Origin: 02-FULL-45-11b sp041663485
GTDB taxonomy: Bacteria; Patescibacteriota; Patescibacteriia; Buchananbacterales; UBA6539
Direction: 5' to 3'
DNA: 14,299 nt
Assembly: GCA_041663485.1 (NCBI GenBank)
Contig: JBAYMO010000029.1
Span: forward strand, 1-14,299
In this document: in pieces, positions 6,755 to 14,211 of the stretch
Numbering within the stretch: the stretch's first letter is position 1
Layout: the number at the start of each line of letters is the position of its first letter
Translations under genes and position numbers: made by a program
Notes under the pieces: model-generated
Told to the model about the DNA's origin: nothing
Database searches by the model: none
The model's input: the letters and a program-made list of their open reading frames with translations, nothing else

Positions 6755-9028
6755 ATGAAAATAGAATTATTAAGGAGATTTTGGCCGGTTTTTGCCATAT
6801 TTTTGTTGGTTTTTTTATTTTTTTTGCCAAATTTGGTTAATCAAAGTTTTTTTTATGCCGGGGACTTTTCCGGGAGTGATTTAACGGAATTAAATTTGCC
6901 CCTACGGTATTTGTCCGCGCAGTCTTTGGCTCAAGCCAAATTTCCGCTTTGGACGCAATTGCTTTCTGACGGTTTTCCTTTGTTGGCTGAGGGTCAGGCC
7001 GGAGTTTTTTATCCCTTGAATTTAATTTTTGTTTTTTTGCCTTTCGGCCCGGCCGTTAATTTTGATTTATTTATCAACTTTTTTTTGGCGGCAATTTTTA
7101 CCTACGCCTATTGCCGAATTTTAAAAATCAGCCGGGCCGGTTCGTTTTTGGCTGCCTTGGCTTTTGCTTTTAGCGGTTTTTTTATTTTTCGCATTAAACA
7201 TCTGAATTTAATCAATGCCGCTATTTGGCTGCCCTTACAATTTTATTTAATAGAAAAATATTTTGCCGCGAAAAACAAAAATAATTGGCTGGTGGGTTTA
7301 GGTCTGGTTTTTGTCATCCAATTTTTCGCGGGGCATCCGCAAATTAGCTATATTTGCATTTTATCGTGTTTTATTTATTTTTTACTCAAAATTATTTTTT
7401 TGACGGGTAAATTTAAACTGATTAATTTTTTAGATATAATCAAAAAAATATTGTTGCCCTGGGCGGTATTGGGGGTTATCGTTTTTGGTTTGGGGGCGAT
7501 CCAATTTTTACCAACCTGGGAGCTTAGCCGCTTGTCAGATCGCAGCCAGTGGCTGGGCTATGAAGCTTCAACGATCAATTTGTTTCCGCCGAAATATTTG
7601 GCGACCGTAATTAATCCCTATCTATTCGCCAATCCCGCCAAAGGGATGGTGGAGCAGCAGTATTCATTTTGTATCTTTTGGGAGAATAGTTTTTATGCCG
7701 GATGTTTAACCTTGATTTTAGCAGTGGCGGCTGTGATATTTTTAAGAAAAAATAAATTGGAAATTAAAATTTTTCTAATTCTTTTGCTGTTTTCTTTATT
7801 TTTTATTTTAGGCAAGTATAATTGGTTTTATGCTTGGGCTTGGATTTTATTGCCTGGGCTTAAAGTGTTTCGTTTTCCCCAAAGATTTTTGCTTTTGGCT
7901 ATTTTAGTTTTGACTTGTTTAGGTGGTTTGGGGTTTGACTACATATTAAGCAGATTAAAAATTTTAAAGGAAAAATTCAAATATCTTAACCGATCGAAAT
8001 CACTTTTTTGGGGCGTACCGGCAATTATGATTTTGGTTTTGATTCTGGAGCTTTATTTAACCGCGGTCAATTATCTGGGCGCTATGCCTTATCAATATTT
8101 TTCTCCGGGGTCTACTGTTAAATATTTACAGCAAGACAAAAGCATTTTTCGTTATCAAAGCATTCAATGGTCGGGCTCTTGGTCGGAGGCCAATCTTTTG
8201 TCCGGTGGCTGGTTGGATCGATTGACCCTGATCAATGAACATAAAGAATTGATTCAGCCTAACTTGAATGTATTTTATAATTTGTCCCAAGCTGACGATC
8301 GAGCTTGGCAGGAGGGCGGTCAGCTTGAAAGTCATTTGGCCAGTCTTTGGCGCCGGGGGAACCAGGAAATAACGGTACAAAATGACGGGCATTATTTGAA
8401 AGTTACAGACAATTATTTAAAAATGGCCGGAATGCAAAATATTAAATATCTATTGTCTTTTTATGAATTAAAAAATGATAACCTGAATCTGGTTAAAGAA
8501 GTGAAACAAACTTTTTTGCCCGGGCTCAAAATTTACCAAAATGGTTTTGTTCAGCCGCGGGCGTATGTTGTTTTTAAAGCTAAAGTGGAAAAAAAGATCA
8601 ATTTAGCCAACGAGAGGCTGGTTCGAGGCCTGATTGATTTTGACCAAGAAATTTTGTTAGACGACGGCAAAGATCTATTGCCGTCGGAGCATGAGGTCGT
8701 TTCCAGCCAAACTCAGATAAAAAATTTATCTTCAGATGAAATTGAAATTAAGACCCAATTGTCGCAGCCAGGCTATTTATTTTTAAGCCAAACTCTTTAT
8801 CCGGGTTGGCAAGCCGAAGTGGATGGCCGGCCATCGGAAATTATTCGAGCCAATTCCGCGTTTTCGGTCGTGGCCTTAACGGCCGGTAGCCACGAAGTAA
8901 TTTTTAAATTCCGGCCAAAAAGTTTTTTTTGGGGCGCGATTATTTCTTTGGTTACGTTAATCGTCTTGCTTGGATATTTTGTTGTGGCTTTAATTTATTG
9001 GTTTAAAGCAAAAAGATCTTCGAGCTAG
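6755..9028 (+). CDS. YfhO-family polytopic membrane protein, putative GT-C glycosyltransferase
   Basis: 757 residues. One membrane helix at about 9-28 is followed by an outer loop with acidic residues (D37, D42) and R51, then FPLWTQLLSDGFPLL (63-77) and GVFYPLNL (83-90), the typical first-loop pattern of the YfhO family. About ten more helices follow up to roughly residue 450, with AGHPQ at 192-196, another family hallmark. A soluble outer domain (about 450-720) has a YfhO-type end, LYPGWQAEVDG, and a last helix lies at about 727-748. YfhO proteins resemble GT-C transferases that use polyprenyl-phosphate sugars and modify surface polymers (Bacillus/Listeria lipoteichoic acid). Here the neighbours are pilin genes and a second GT-C-like gene 10 bases downstream, so modification of pilins or other surface proteins is proposed. 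The substrate is not shown by sequence. Confidence 0.85.
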   Translation: MKIELLRRFWPVFAIFLLVFLFFLPNLVNQSFFYAGDFSGSDLTELNLPLRYLSAQSLAQAKFPLWTQLLSDGFPLLAEGQAGVFYPLNLIFVFLPFGPAVNFDLFINFFLAAIFTYAYCRILKISRAGSFLAALAFAFSGFFIFRIKHLNLINAAIWLPLQFYLIEKYFAAKNKNNWLVGLGLVFVIQFFAGHPQISYICILSCFIYFLLKIIFLTGKFKLINFLDIIKKILLPWAVLGVIVFGLGAIQFLPTWELSRLSDRSQWLGYEASTINLFPPKYLATVINPYLFANPAKGMVEQQYSFCIFWENSFYAGCLTLILAVAAVIFLRKNKLEIKIFLILLLFSLFFILGKYNWFYAWAWILLPGLKVFRFPQRFLLLAILVLTCLGGLGFDYILSRLKILKEKFKYLNRSKSLFWGVPAIMILVLILELYLTAVNYLGAMPYQYFSPGSTVKYLQQDKSIFRYQSIQWSGSWSEANLLSGGWLDRLTLINEHKELIQPNLNVFYNLSQADDRAWQEGGQLESHLASLWRRGNQEITVQNDGHYLKVTDNYLKMAGMQNIKYLLSFYELKNDNLNLVKEVKQTFLPGLKIYQNGFVQPRAYVVFKAKVEKKINLANERLVRGLIDFDQEILLDDGKDLLPSEHEVVSSQTQIKNLSSDEIEIKTQLSQPGYLFLSQTLYPGWQAEVDGRPSEIIRANSAFSVVALTAGSHEVIFKFRPKSFFWGAIISLVTLIVLLGYFVVALIYWFKAKRSSS

Positions 9029-9038
9029 CTCTAAATTT

Positions 9039-10868
9039 ATGTTGAAAAAATTTCTCTCCAAAAAAATCCGTTTAAATTATTTGTTGTTTTGCCTAATCTT
9101 TTTGGTTATTGGCACGGTTTATTTATTCACCTTGGCGCCGTCAATTAACAAAGAAGATACGGGTGAATTGGTATCGGCCGCTTATACTTTAGGCATTGCT
9201 CATCCTTCCGGTTACCCGCTCTGGGTGATTATTGGTCATCTTTTTACCTTTTTGCCCGTGGGGATGATCGCCTGGAAAATAAATTTGGTCTCGGCGGTTT
9301 TTGGTTCTTTAACTTGCGCCGTATTATATTTGATCATTGAAAAACTTACAAAGAATAAATTAATTTCATTAATTTGCGCTTTAATTTTGGCTTTTAGTCA
9401 GACTTTTTGGTCGCAATGCTTGATTGCGAAATTTTATCCGCTAAATTCATTTTTTGTCGCTTGTCTAATTTATATTCTTTGCTGTTGGCGGGAAAAAAGA
9501 CAGGATAAATATTTGTATTGGTTCTCAATCTTGTATGGGTTGTCGTTAACTAACCATACTATGTCCATACTTTTAGCGCCGATTTACGCTACTTTTATTA
9601 TTTTGGTAGATAAAAGTATCCTGAAAAATCCGGTCAAAATATTAAAAATGTTTTCTTTATTTTTGTTGGGTTTGTCGGTTTATTTATACCTTTTCTGGCG
9701 CGGCGGTAGTCAAGACGCGTTTGTTTGGGCGCCGGTGACTAATTGGCAGGAATTTTGGTATACGATTTCGCGCAAACAATATGGGGATTTTGCCCCATTT
9801 GCTTCGGAGTTGGGCAAGATTGGTTTGACCATTTCTTTTATCGCCGGCTTGAGTTACCAGTTTTTTCTGCCTACTTTATTCTTGGCAATCTTTGGTATCG
9901 GCCTGGCTTGGAAAAAGGGCAAGGAATATTTGATTTTGACGGCCGGCATTTTTTTGCTTAATAGTCTAGGAATTATTTATCTCAGAAGCTTTGGTTGGGG
10001 AGAAATGATTGATTATGTTTATCGGGTTTATTATTTGCCGGCTTATTTGGTTTTAATGATCTGGTTGGGTTTGGCTTTAGCTTACGCGTATGATTTTTTT
10101 CTCAAGACTTTGGCTGACAGAAAAAAATTATTAGCTGTCATTAAAATATTTTTTTATTTGACGCTGATTTCTTTACCGGTTAATTTTTTGCTGATGAATT
10201 ATCAAAAGGTTGATCAAAGCCGCTACTGGTTGGGATACGATTACGCTAAAAATATTTTGAATAGCTTAGAGCCAAATAGCATTTATTATTTCGCCTATGA
10301 TTTTACCCTGCAAGGAGATACTGAAATATTTGATCTGGCATACTTTAAGACAGTTGAACATTTGCGACCGGATGTGACTATTGTCTCGGAGCAGAATTTT
10401 TTTAGAAAAGATTTAAAGATTACCCTGCCCGATGATTATTTTCGATCAAACTTTGATGAACGTCGTAAGAAATTATTAGACATTGTTTTGGCCAATGCTA
10501 ACAATCGTCCGGTTTATACGAATTTTGCCATTACTCAAAGTGATACCACGCAAAAAGTTTTTAGCCTGTCCAATAGTTATGCTTTCAAAATTTTTTCCAG
10601 TTTGGCCGAAGCCAAAAAACAAAATTTTTCTGGCCAGCTTTATCCGCTGAGAAGTATTGACCAAATAAATCAAAGCAGTGATTTGACGGATCGCGGCCTG
10701 GCGGCGCATTATTATTACGGTTTGGCTCATTTTTTTCTGACTCAAGGTGACAATAAACTAGCTGAAACTAATTTGATTAAAGCTTTTACCCTGGATCCGC
10801 TGCCATTCAGCCACGAATATCGCAATTTTTTAAATTATCGATTTGAATGGAAAAACTATAATAAATAA
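9039..10868 (+). CDS. DUF2723/TMEM260-like membrane protein, putative protein O-glycosyltransferase
   Basis: 609 residues. The first helix (about 14-32) is followed by a signature loop with E39, D40 and E43 and the HPSGYPLW motif (55-62), which is the DUF2723 hallmark. Several further helices run to about residue 385, then an outer C-terminal part with a TPR-like helical pair at about 551-587 (GLAHFFLTQGDNKLAETNLIKA core). Human TMEM260, in the same family, is an O-mannosyltransferase; the acidic first-loop residues fit a GT-C active site. The gene shares the leaderless transcript of the YfhO-like gene and lies immediately before pilin 3. Transfer of a sugar from a lipid carrier to Ser/Thr of exported proteins, perhaps pilins, is the best guess. 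The family call is firm; reaction and target are inferred. Confidence 0.85.
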   Translation: MLKKFLSKKIRLNYLLFCLIFLVIGTVYLFTLAPSINKEDTGELVSAAYTLGIAHPSGYPLWVIIGHLFTFLPVGMIAWKINLVSAVFGSLTCAVLYLIIEKLTKNKLISLICALILAFSQTFWSQCLIAKFYPLNSFFVACLIYILCCWREKRQDKYLYWFSILYGLSLTNHTMSILLAPIYATFIILVDKSILKNPVKILKMFSLFLLGLSVYLYLFWRGGSQDAFVWAPVTNWQEFWYTISRKQYGDFAPFASELGKIGLTISFIAGLSYQFFLPTLFLAIFGIGLAWKKGKEYLILTAGIFLLNSLGIIYLRSFGWGEMIDYVYRVYYLPAYLVLMIWLGLALAYAYDFFLKTLADRKKLLAVIKIFFYLTLISLPVNFLLMNYQKVDQSRYWLGYDYAKNILNSLEPNSIYYFAYDFTLQGDTEIFDLAYFKTVEHLRPDVTIVSEQNFFRKDLKITLPDDYFRSNFDERRKKLLDIVLANANNRPVYTNFAITQSDTTQKVFSLSNSYAFKIFSSLAEAKKQNFSGQLYPLRSIDQINQSSDLTDRGLAAHYYYGLAHFFLTQGDNKLAETNLIKAFTLDPLPFSHEYRNFLNYRFEWKNYNK

Positions 10869-10871
10869 TTC

Positions 10872-10900
10872 TTGTTGGCAACGTAAATAAATGTTATAAT
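10872..10900 (+). promoter_or_regulatory. Promoter of pilin 3, nearly leaderless
   Basis: TTGTTG (10872-10877), a 17-bp spacer ending in TGT, and TATAAT (10895-10900) form a good extended promoter. The predicted start near 10907 leaves only about 3 nt before ATG 10910, so there is no room for an SD. Confidence 0.75.
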
Positions 10901-10909
10901 TTAAACATT

Positions 10910-11389
10910 ATGTTTAGGATAAAAGAAAGAGGCGGTTTTACGCTAATTGAATTGATGGTGGTAATTGCCATTATTGGTTTTATTTCAATGATGACATTGG
11001 CGGCCGTAAATAATAGCCGAATTAAAGCCGTGGACACAAAACGAATTTCAGAGATTAAAGCAATCCAGACTGCTTTGGAATTATACTTTAATGATCAAAA
11101 AGTTTATCCGGGCGGTTCCTGGAATAAAACTGAACTGGGTGAGGCCAGCGATCGAAAGTGCTTAAACGCTGATGGTTGGACAACCGCGGGCTGTTCGAAG
11201 CCTTATATGGGTTCGGTTCCCAAAGATCCTAAGCGAAATGATTCCAATCTGCGCTACATGTATCGGCCGAGCCTTAACCGTAATAATTACTTCCTGCGTT
11301 TTTATTTAGAGAAGGGGGTTAGCCAATATAATCAAGGATTTAATTTTATTCAACCTAACGGGGCAATTACGACTCAGGTTCCATTCTAA
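10910..11389 (+). CDS. Type IV prepilin (pilin 3)
   Basis: 159 residues with leader MFRIKERGG and cleavage G9|F10TLIE (Glu at +5), then LMVVIAIIGFISMMTLAAV. The stalk region (DTKRISEIKAIQTALELYF) and the head motif YMGSVPKDP align with pilins 1 and 2. Like pilin 2 it has a Cys pair (C84, C95) in the same place before that motif, though with a shorter loop. It has its own promoter and terminator, suggesting independent dosage. The head is more basic and Asn-rich than that of pilin 2. It may be an alternative major pilin or a functional minor one, for example for adhesion or DNA binding. The transcript is almost leaderless and has no SD. Confidence 0.92.
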   Translation: MFRIKERGGFTLIELMVVIAIIGFISMMTLAAVNNSRIKAVDTKRISEIKAIQTALELYFNDQKVYPGGSWNKTELGEASDRKCLNADGWTTAGCSKPYMGSVPKDPKRNDSNLRYMYRPSLNRNNYFLRFYLEKGVSQYNQGFNFIQPNGAITTQVPF

Positions 11390-11409
11390 ATACTGCTTAA
11401 AACTGTAAG

Positions 11410-11440
11410 AAACACCACTTCCAAAAGAAGTGTGTTTTAT
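11410..11440 (+). terminator. Intrinsic terminator after pilin 3
   Basis: AACAC plus ACTTC (11411-11421, with one bulged C) pairs with GAAGT-GTGTT (11427-11436) around a CAAAA loop, followed by TTTTATTT. It separates pilin 3 from the pilD unit, whose promoter begins immediately after it. Confidence 0.8.
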
Positions 11441-11469
11441 TTGTATAATTTTGGAAAATTTGGCATAAT
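11441..11469 (+). promoter_or_regulatory. Promoter of pilD and the minor-pilin unit, leaderless
   Basis: TTGTAT (11441-11446), a 17-bp spacer ending in TGG, and CATAAT (11464-11469) form an extended -10 promoter. The predicted start falls on A of ATG 11476. A second match, TATAAT at 11444-11449, would give a leader of about 20 nt with AAGG only one base from the ATG, which is too close to work as an SD. Confidence 0.6.
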
Positions 11470-11475
11470 TAAGGT

Positions 11476-12222
11476 ATGATTGGTTTTATTATTTTTCTTT
11501 TTGGTTTGGCGATAGGCAGTTTTTTGAATGTGATTGTTTATCGTCTAAATATAAAAAAGTCGTTTTTGTCCGGCCGGTCTTTTTGTCCCTATTGTAAAAA
11601 AATTATCGCTTGGTTTGATAATATTCCGCTTTTGAGTTTTATTCTTTTGGCCGGAAATTGTCGGCAATGTAAGAAAAAGATTTCCTGGCAGTATCCATTG
11701 GTTGAGTTGGTAACCGGTTTGGTTTTTTGGCTAATCTATTTGCGCTTTGGCTTGACTGGGCAAACCTTGGTTTATTTTATTTTTTGCGGCATTCTGGAGG
11801 TAATATTTATTTATGATCTTAAATATTATTTAATCCTGGATACTATTAGTTTACCGGCTATACTTTTGGCGCTAATTCTAAATTTGTTATTGGGTCAGAA
11901 TATTTTAAACCTTCTTTTGGGTGGGTTGCTTGGTGGCGGATTTTTTGCTTTTCAATATTATGTTTCGCGTGGCCGTTGGGTCGGCGATGGTGATATTAGA
12001 TTAGGTGCCTTAATGGGAGTAATGCTGGGCTGGCCTTATCTGCTTGTGGCTCTGTTAGTGGCTTATGTAGTTGGAGCCATTTATGGTTTAGTGGCTATAG
12101 GTTTGAAAAAAAAGGCCATGAAATCAGAAGTACCGTTTGGACCATTTTTAACTTTTTCGACGCTGGTGGCCATGCTTTATGGGCAATTAATCCTTAATTG
12201 GTATCTCAATCTACTCTATTGA
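11476..12222 (+). CDS. pilD: Prepilin peptidase / N-methyltransferase PilD
   Basis: 248 residues with the full two-domain layout. The N-terminal part begins with the GSFLNVIVYR signature (14-23) and has the zinc tetracysteine C37/C40 and C62/C65 with SWQYPLVE (70-77), the domain linked to methylation of the mature +1 residue. The C-terminal aspartyl protease part has D114 (YDLKYYLILD) and D173 in GDGDIRLG (170-177), the two catalytic aspartates of the GxGD family; the usual Lys after GDGD is Arg. Multiple membrane helices are present. It cleaves after the Gly of prepilin leaders at the cytoplasmic membrane face and should process all seven pilin-like proteins here. Its TGA stop overlaps the next ATG by one base. 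Confidence 0.96.
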   Translation: MIGFIIFLFGLAIGSFLNVIVYRLNIKKSFLSGRSFCPYCKKIIAWFDNIPLLSFILLAGNCRQCKKKISWQYPLVELVTGLVFWLIYLRFGLTGQTLVYFIFCGILEVIFIYDLKYYLILDTISLPAILLALILNLLLGQNILNLLLGGLLGGGFFAFQYYVSRGRWVGDGDIRLGALMGVMLGWPYLLVALLVAYVVGAIYGLVAIGLKKKAMKSEVPFGPFLTFSTLVAMLYGQLILNWYLNLLY

Positions 12223-12881
12223 TGCTTAAGACAAAATTAAAAAATAACAATTTGGCCGCTGGTTTTACCTTAATTGAACTGTTGGTTTCGATTTCGATTA
12301 TTGCCGTCATGCTTTTGGTGGTATTGGCCAGTTTTAGAACCGGCCAGAGAAGCAATGAATTGGAATCGAATTTGAAAATCATTAACACCCAGCTAAAAAC
12401 TTTGAGGAACATGAGTTCTGCGGGCAAGATAGAAGATACTTCAGGCGATTACCCGACTGGCGGATATTTAATCCATTTTGATTTTTTACATCAAAATCGT
12501 TCAGCTTTAGCTTCGGCATTTACCGCTTTTACTTCGTCCAATGCTTCGCGGTATCTAAGTGCTAATTTAATTCCCAATGGCATTCAGGATTTCAGCGACG
12601 GCAAATTCGTCCAATTTTGCGGGTTAGACAGTTTGGCCATTGACGCCAATACCGGCCTGCCTTGCCAGAAGCAGTGGAAAAATATTAAATTTAGCGCCTC
12701 GGGTGATTTTGTGGAAATTGGTTTTAATCTTTCTGGCCAAGTTATTGCTAACTACTCGGCCTATACCAGCGCTCAGGGTTATAAATTTATTGGTGGGATT
12801 TTTGAGCAAAATAGTACCAAGAAACGCGCTTATTTTTATATTTCTTTAATCTCCGGATTAGTCAGCACGGGTTATTTATGA
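12222..12881 (+). CDS. Minor pilin, GspH/FimU-like
   Basis: 219 residues from ATG 12222, which overlaps the pilD stop (TGATG) and implies coupled translation; an upstream in-frame TTG at 12198 is less likely. A 14-residue leader ends at G14|FTLIE, with Glu at +5, followed by a hydrophobic helix LLVSISIIAVMLLVVLASF. The head is long and beta-rich with two cysteines in the middle (FCGLD and LPCQK) that may form a disulfide. First place in a run of four pilin-like genes after pilD, plus size and leader, matches GspH/FimT/FimU, which joins the tip-priming complex. The head itself is too divergent to name precisely. Confidence 0.85.
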   Translation: MLKTKLKNNNLAAGFTLIELLVSISIIAVMLLVVLASFRTGQRSNELESNLKIINTQLKTLRNMSSAGKIEDTSGDYPTGGYLIHFDFLHQNRSALASAFTAFTSSNASRYLSANLIPNGIQDFSDGKFVQFCGLDSLAIDANTGLPCQKQWKNIKFSASGDFVEIGFNLSGQVIANYSAYTSAQGYKFIGGIFEQNSTKKRAYFYISLISGLVSTGYL

Positions 12882-13450
12882 AAAATATTTTAAGACAAAG
12901 AGGTCAGGGCATGCTTGAAATGATTTTTTCGATCGGCATTTTAATCATGGCCGTTTCAACTATTTTAGCTTTGAGTTTCTCCAATGCGGCCGGGCAGAAA
13001 GAGAGTGAATACCAGGTGATTGCCAATAATTTGGCCAGAGAAGGCGTCGAAATAGTTAGAAATCAACGTGACAGTAATTGGCTGGCCGGCCGAGCTTGGG
13101 ATGAGGGTTTGCTCGCCGGATCGTACATTGCTGATTTCAATTCAGCCAGCAATTTGTGGCAATTAATCAGTTTATCCGGCAATGTTTCAAATATAATTTA
13201 TCTTTCCAATGATGGCGTTTATTCCCACAACCATACCGGCCAGGTTACAAATTATAAACGTTGGTTGGAAATAAGAAGTATCTGCTTAAATTTGACCGTC
13301 ACTAATGCCGGGCAGGAATCAATCAAGACGGCTTGCACGGCCAACAGCGAGAAAAAAATCGGTTTGCGCGTGCGATCAAACGTCAGCTGGGTTGAAAAAA
13401 ATCGTAATCGGTTAGTCACTTTGGAAGATTTACTTTATGATTGGAAATAA
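12878..13450 (+). CDS. Minor pilin, GspI/PilV-like
   Basis: 190 residues, starting with ATGA overlap on the previous stop. The N-terminus MKNILRQRG|QGMLEMIFSIGILIMAV fits a prepilin site after G9 with Glu at +5, but the +1 residue is Gln instead of Phe; such G-Q-x-x-x-E starts are known in PilV-like proteins. The stalk has AREGVEIVRNQRD, the (A)-x-E-G-(I/V)-E-x-x-R-N-x-R-D pattern common in PilV-like proteins of this bacterial group. Two cysteines in the last third (SICLNL, TACTAN) may pair. It would form part of the tip complex with its neighbours. The minor-pilin call is strong; the equivalence to GspI/PilV depends on order. Confidence 0.85.
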   Translation: MKNILRQRGQGMLEMIFSIGILIMAVSTILALSFSNAAGQKESEYQVIANNLAREGVEIVRNQRDSNWLAGRAWDEGLLAGSYIADFNSASNLWQLISLSGNVSNIIYLSNDGVYSHNHTGQVTNYKRWLEIRSICLNLTVTNAGQESIKTACTANSEKKIGLRVRSNVSWVEKNRNRLVTLEDLLYDWK

Positions 13451-14210
13451 GTCAGGATTAAAAAATAATTTTGGGTTTACTCTTTTGGAAATCGTGGTGG
13501 TTTTGGGTATTTTTACTTTAATTTTTTTAGTGGCTACTGATATTTTTATGATGACACTGAAAGCCCAGCGTCAAACATCTGCGCGTCAGCAAGATTTATC
13601 CGAATTGCGGTTTACGCTTGATAGTATGGTTAGGCAGATAAAAAATTCCGAACTGGACTATCAAGAAGATATTGCCAACCCCGATGCTCGTTATAGTTTG
13701 GATCAGGATGCCGGCATCAGCGGTTCAGAAACCGAGCTGCATTTAATTGATAATCAGGGCAATCGGTACGGTTATTTTTTAGACAATTTGGGTGGCGGCG
13801 TGGTTAAGGTTTCCGTTAATGGCCAAGAGACTGCTTTAAATGATCCGAACGCCGTAACCGTTGTTAAACTGCTTTTTTACATTAATCCGGCGACTAATCC
13901 TTTTACTACCGAACGATGTAACAATGGCTCATCTCCGAGTGGTTGTCTGAATGGACAAAAAATTTGTACGATAGATGATAATAGTGGTCAAAGTGGTTAT
14001 TGCCAATGCGCGACCAATAATGTAGCCGATAATGCCAAGTGCGCCAGCCAAAATTGCGTTACCAATCAAAATACTTTTTTGTGTCTGCCTTTTGATTATC
14101 AGCCGCGCGTGACCATAGTTTTGGGTTTTCAGTCCAAGGCGGTCAAAGTTACCGAACGTAAGACTATATATTTGCAAACCTCGGCTTCTAGCCGAATATA
14201 TAAACGATAA
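13437..14210 (+). CDS. Minor pilin, GspJ/PilW-like, with a Cys-rich insert
   Basis: 257 residues, with a start overlapping the previous gene by 14 bases. A 13-residue leader ends at G13|FTLLE (Glu at +5), followed by a hydrophobic helix (VVVLGIFTLIFLVATDIFM) and a Gln/Arg-rich stalk. The first half of the head (about 60-155) has the L-x-x-M-x-R-x-I pattern and beta strands of PilW/GspJ. An insert at 161-216 holds eight cysteines (161, 170, 177, 189, 191, 202, 207, 216) in a Gly/Asn/Ser-rich background, after which the beta-rich domain resumes to the C-terminus. The insert looks like a small disulfide-stabilised module that would sit at the pilus tip. Minor pilin is certain; the insert's function is unknown. 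Confidence 0.87.
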   Translation: MIGNKSGLKNNFGFTLLEIVVVLGIFTLIFLVATDIFMMTLKAQRQTSARQQDLSELRFTLDSMVRQIKNSELDYQEDIANPDARYSLDQDAGISGSETELHLIDNQGNRYGYFLDNLGGGVVKVSVNGQETALNDPNAVTVVKLLFYINPATNPFTTERCNNGSSPSGCLNGQKICTIDDNSGQSGYCQCATNNVADNAKCASQNCVTNQNTFLCLPFDYQPRVTIVLGFQSKAVKVTERKTIYLQTSASSRIYKR

Positions 14211-14211
14211 T

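Noticed and set aside
9743..9961. 72-residue plus-strand frame within the DUF2723 gene
   Set aside because: It is an out-of-frame shadow of the membrane-protein gene without SD, promoter or motif.
12198..12221. TTG start for the GspH/FimU-like gene
   Set aside because: It would lengthen the leader with residues encoded inside pilD. ATG 12222 overlaps the pilD stop as TGATG, the usual coupled arrangement, and matches the ATGA junction of the next gene.
12220..12881. Recoded UGA (genetic code 25) as in Gracilibacteria
   Set aside because: TGA ends pilD and the following gene exactly where the next ATG begins, and long reading frames elsewhere have no internal TGA, so TGA works as a stop.
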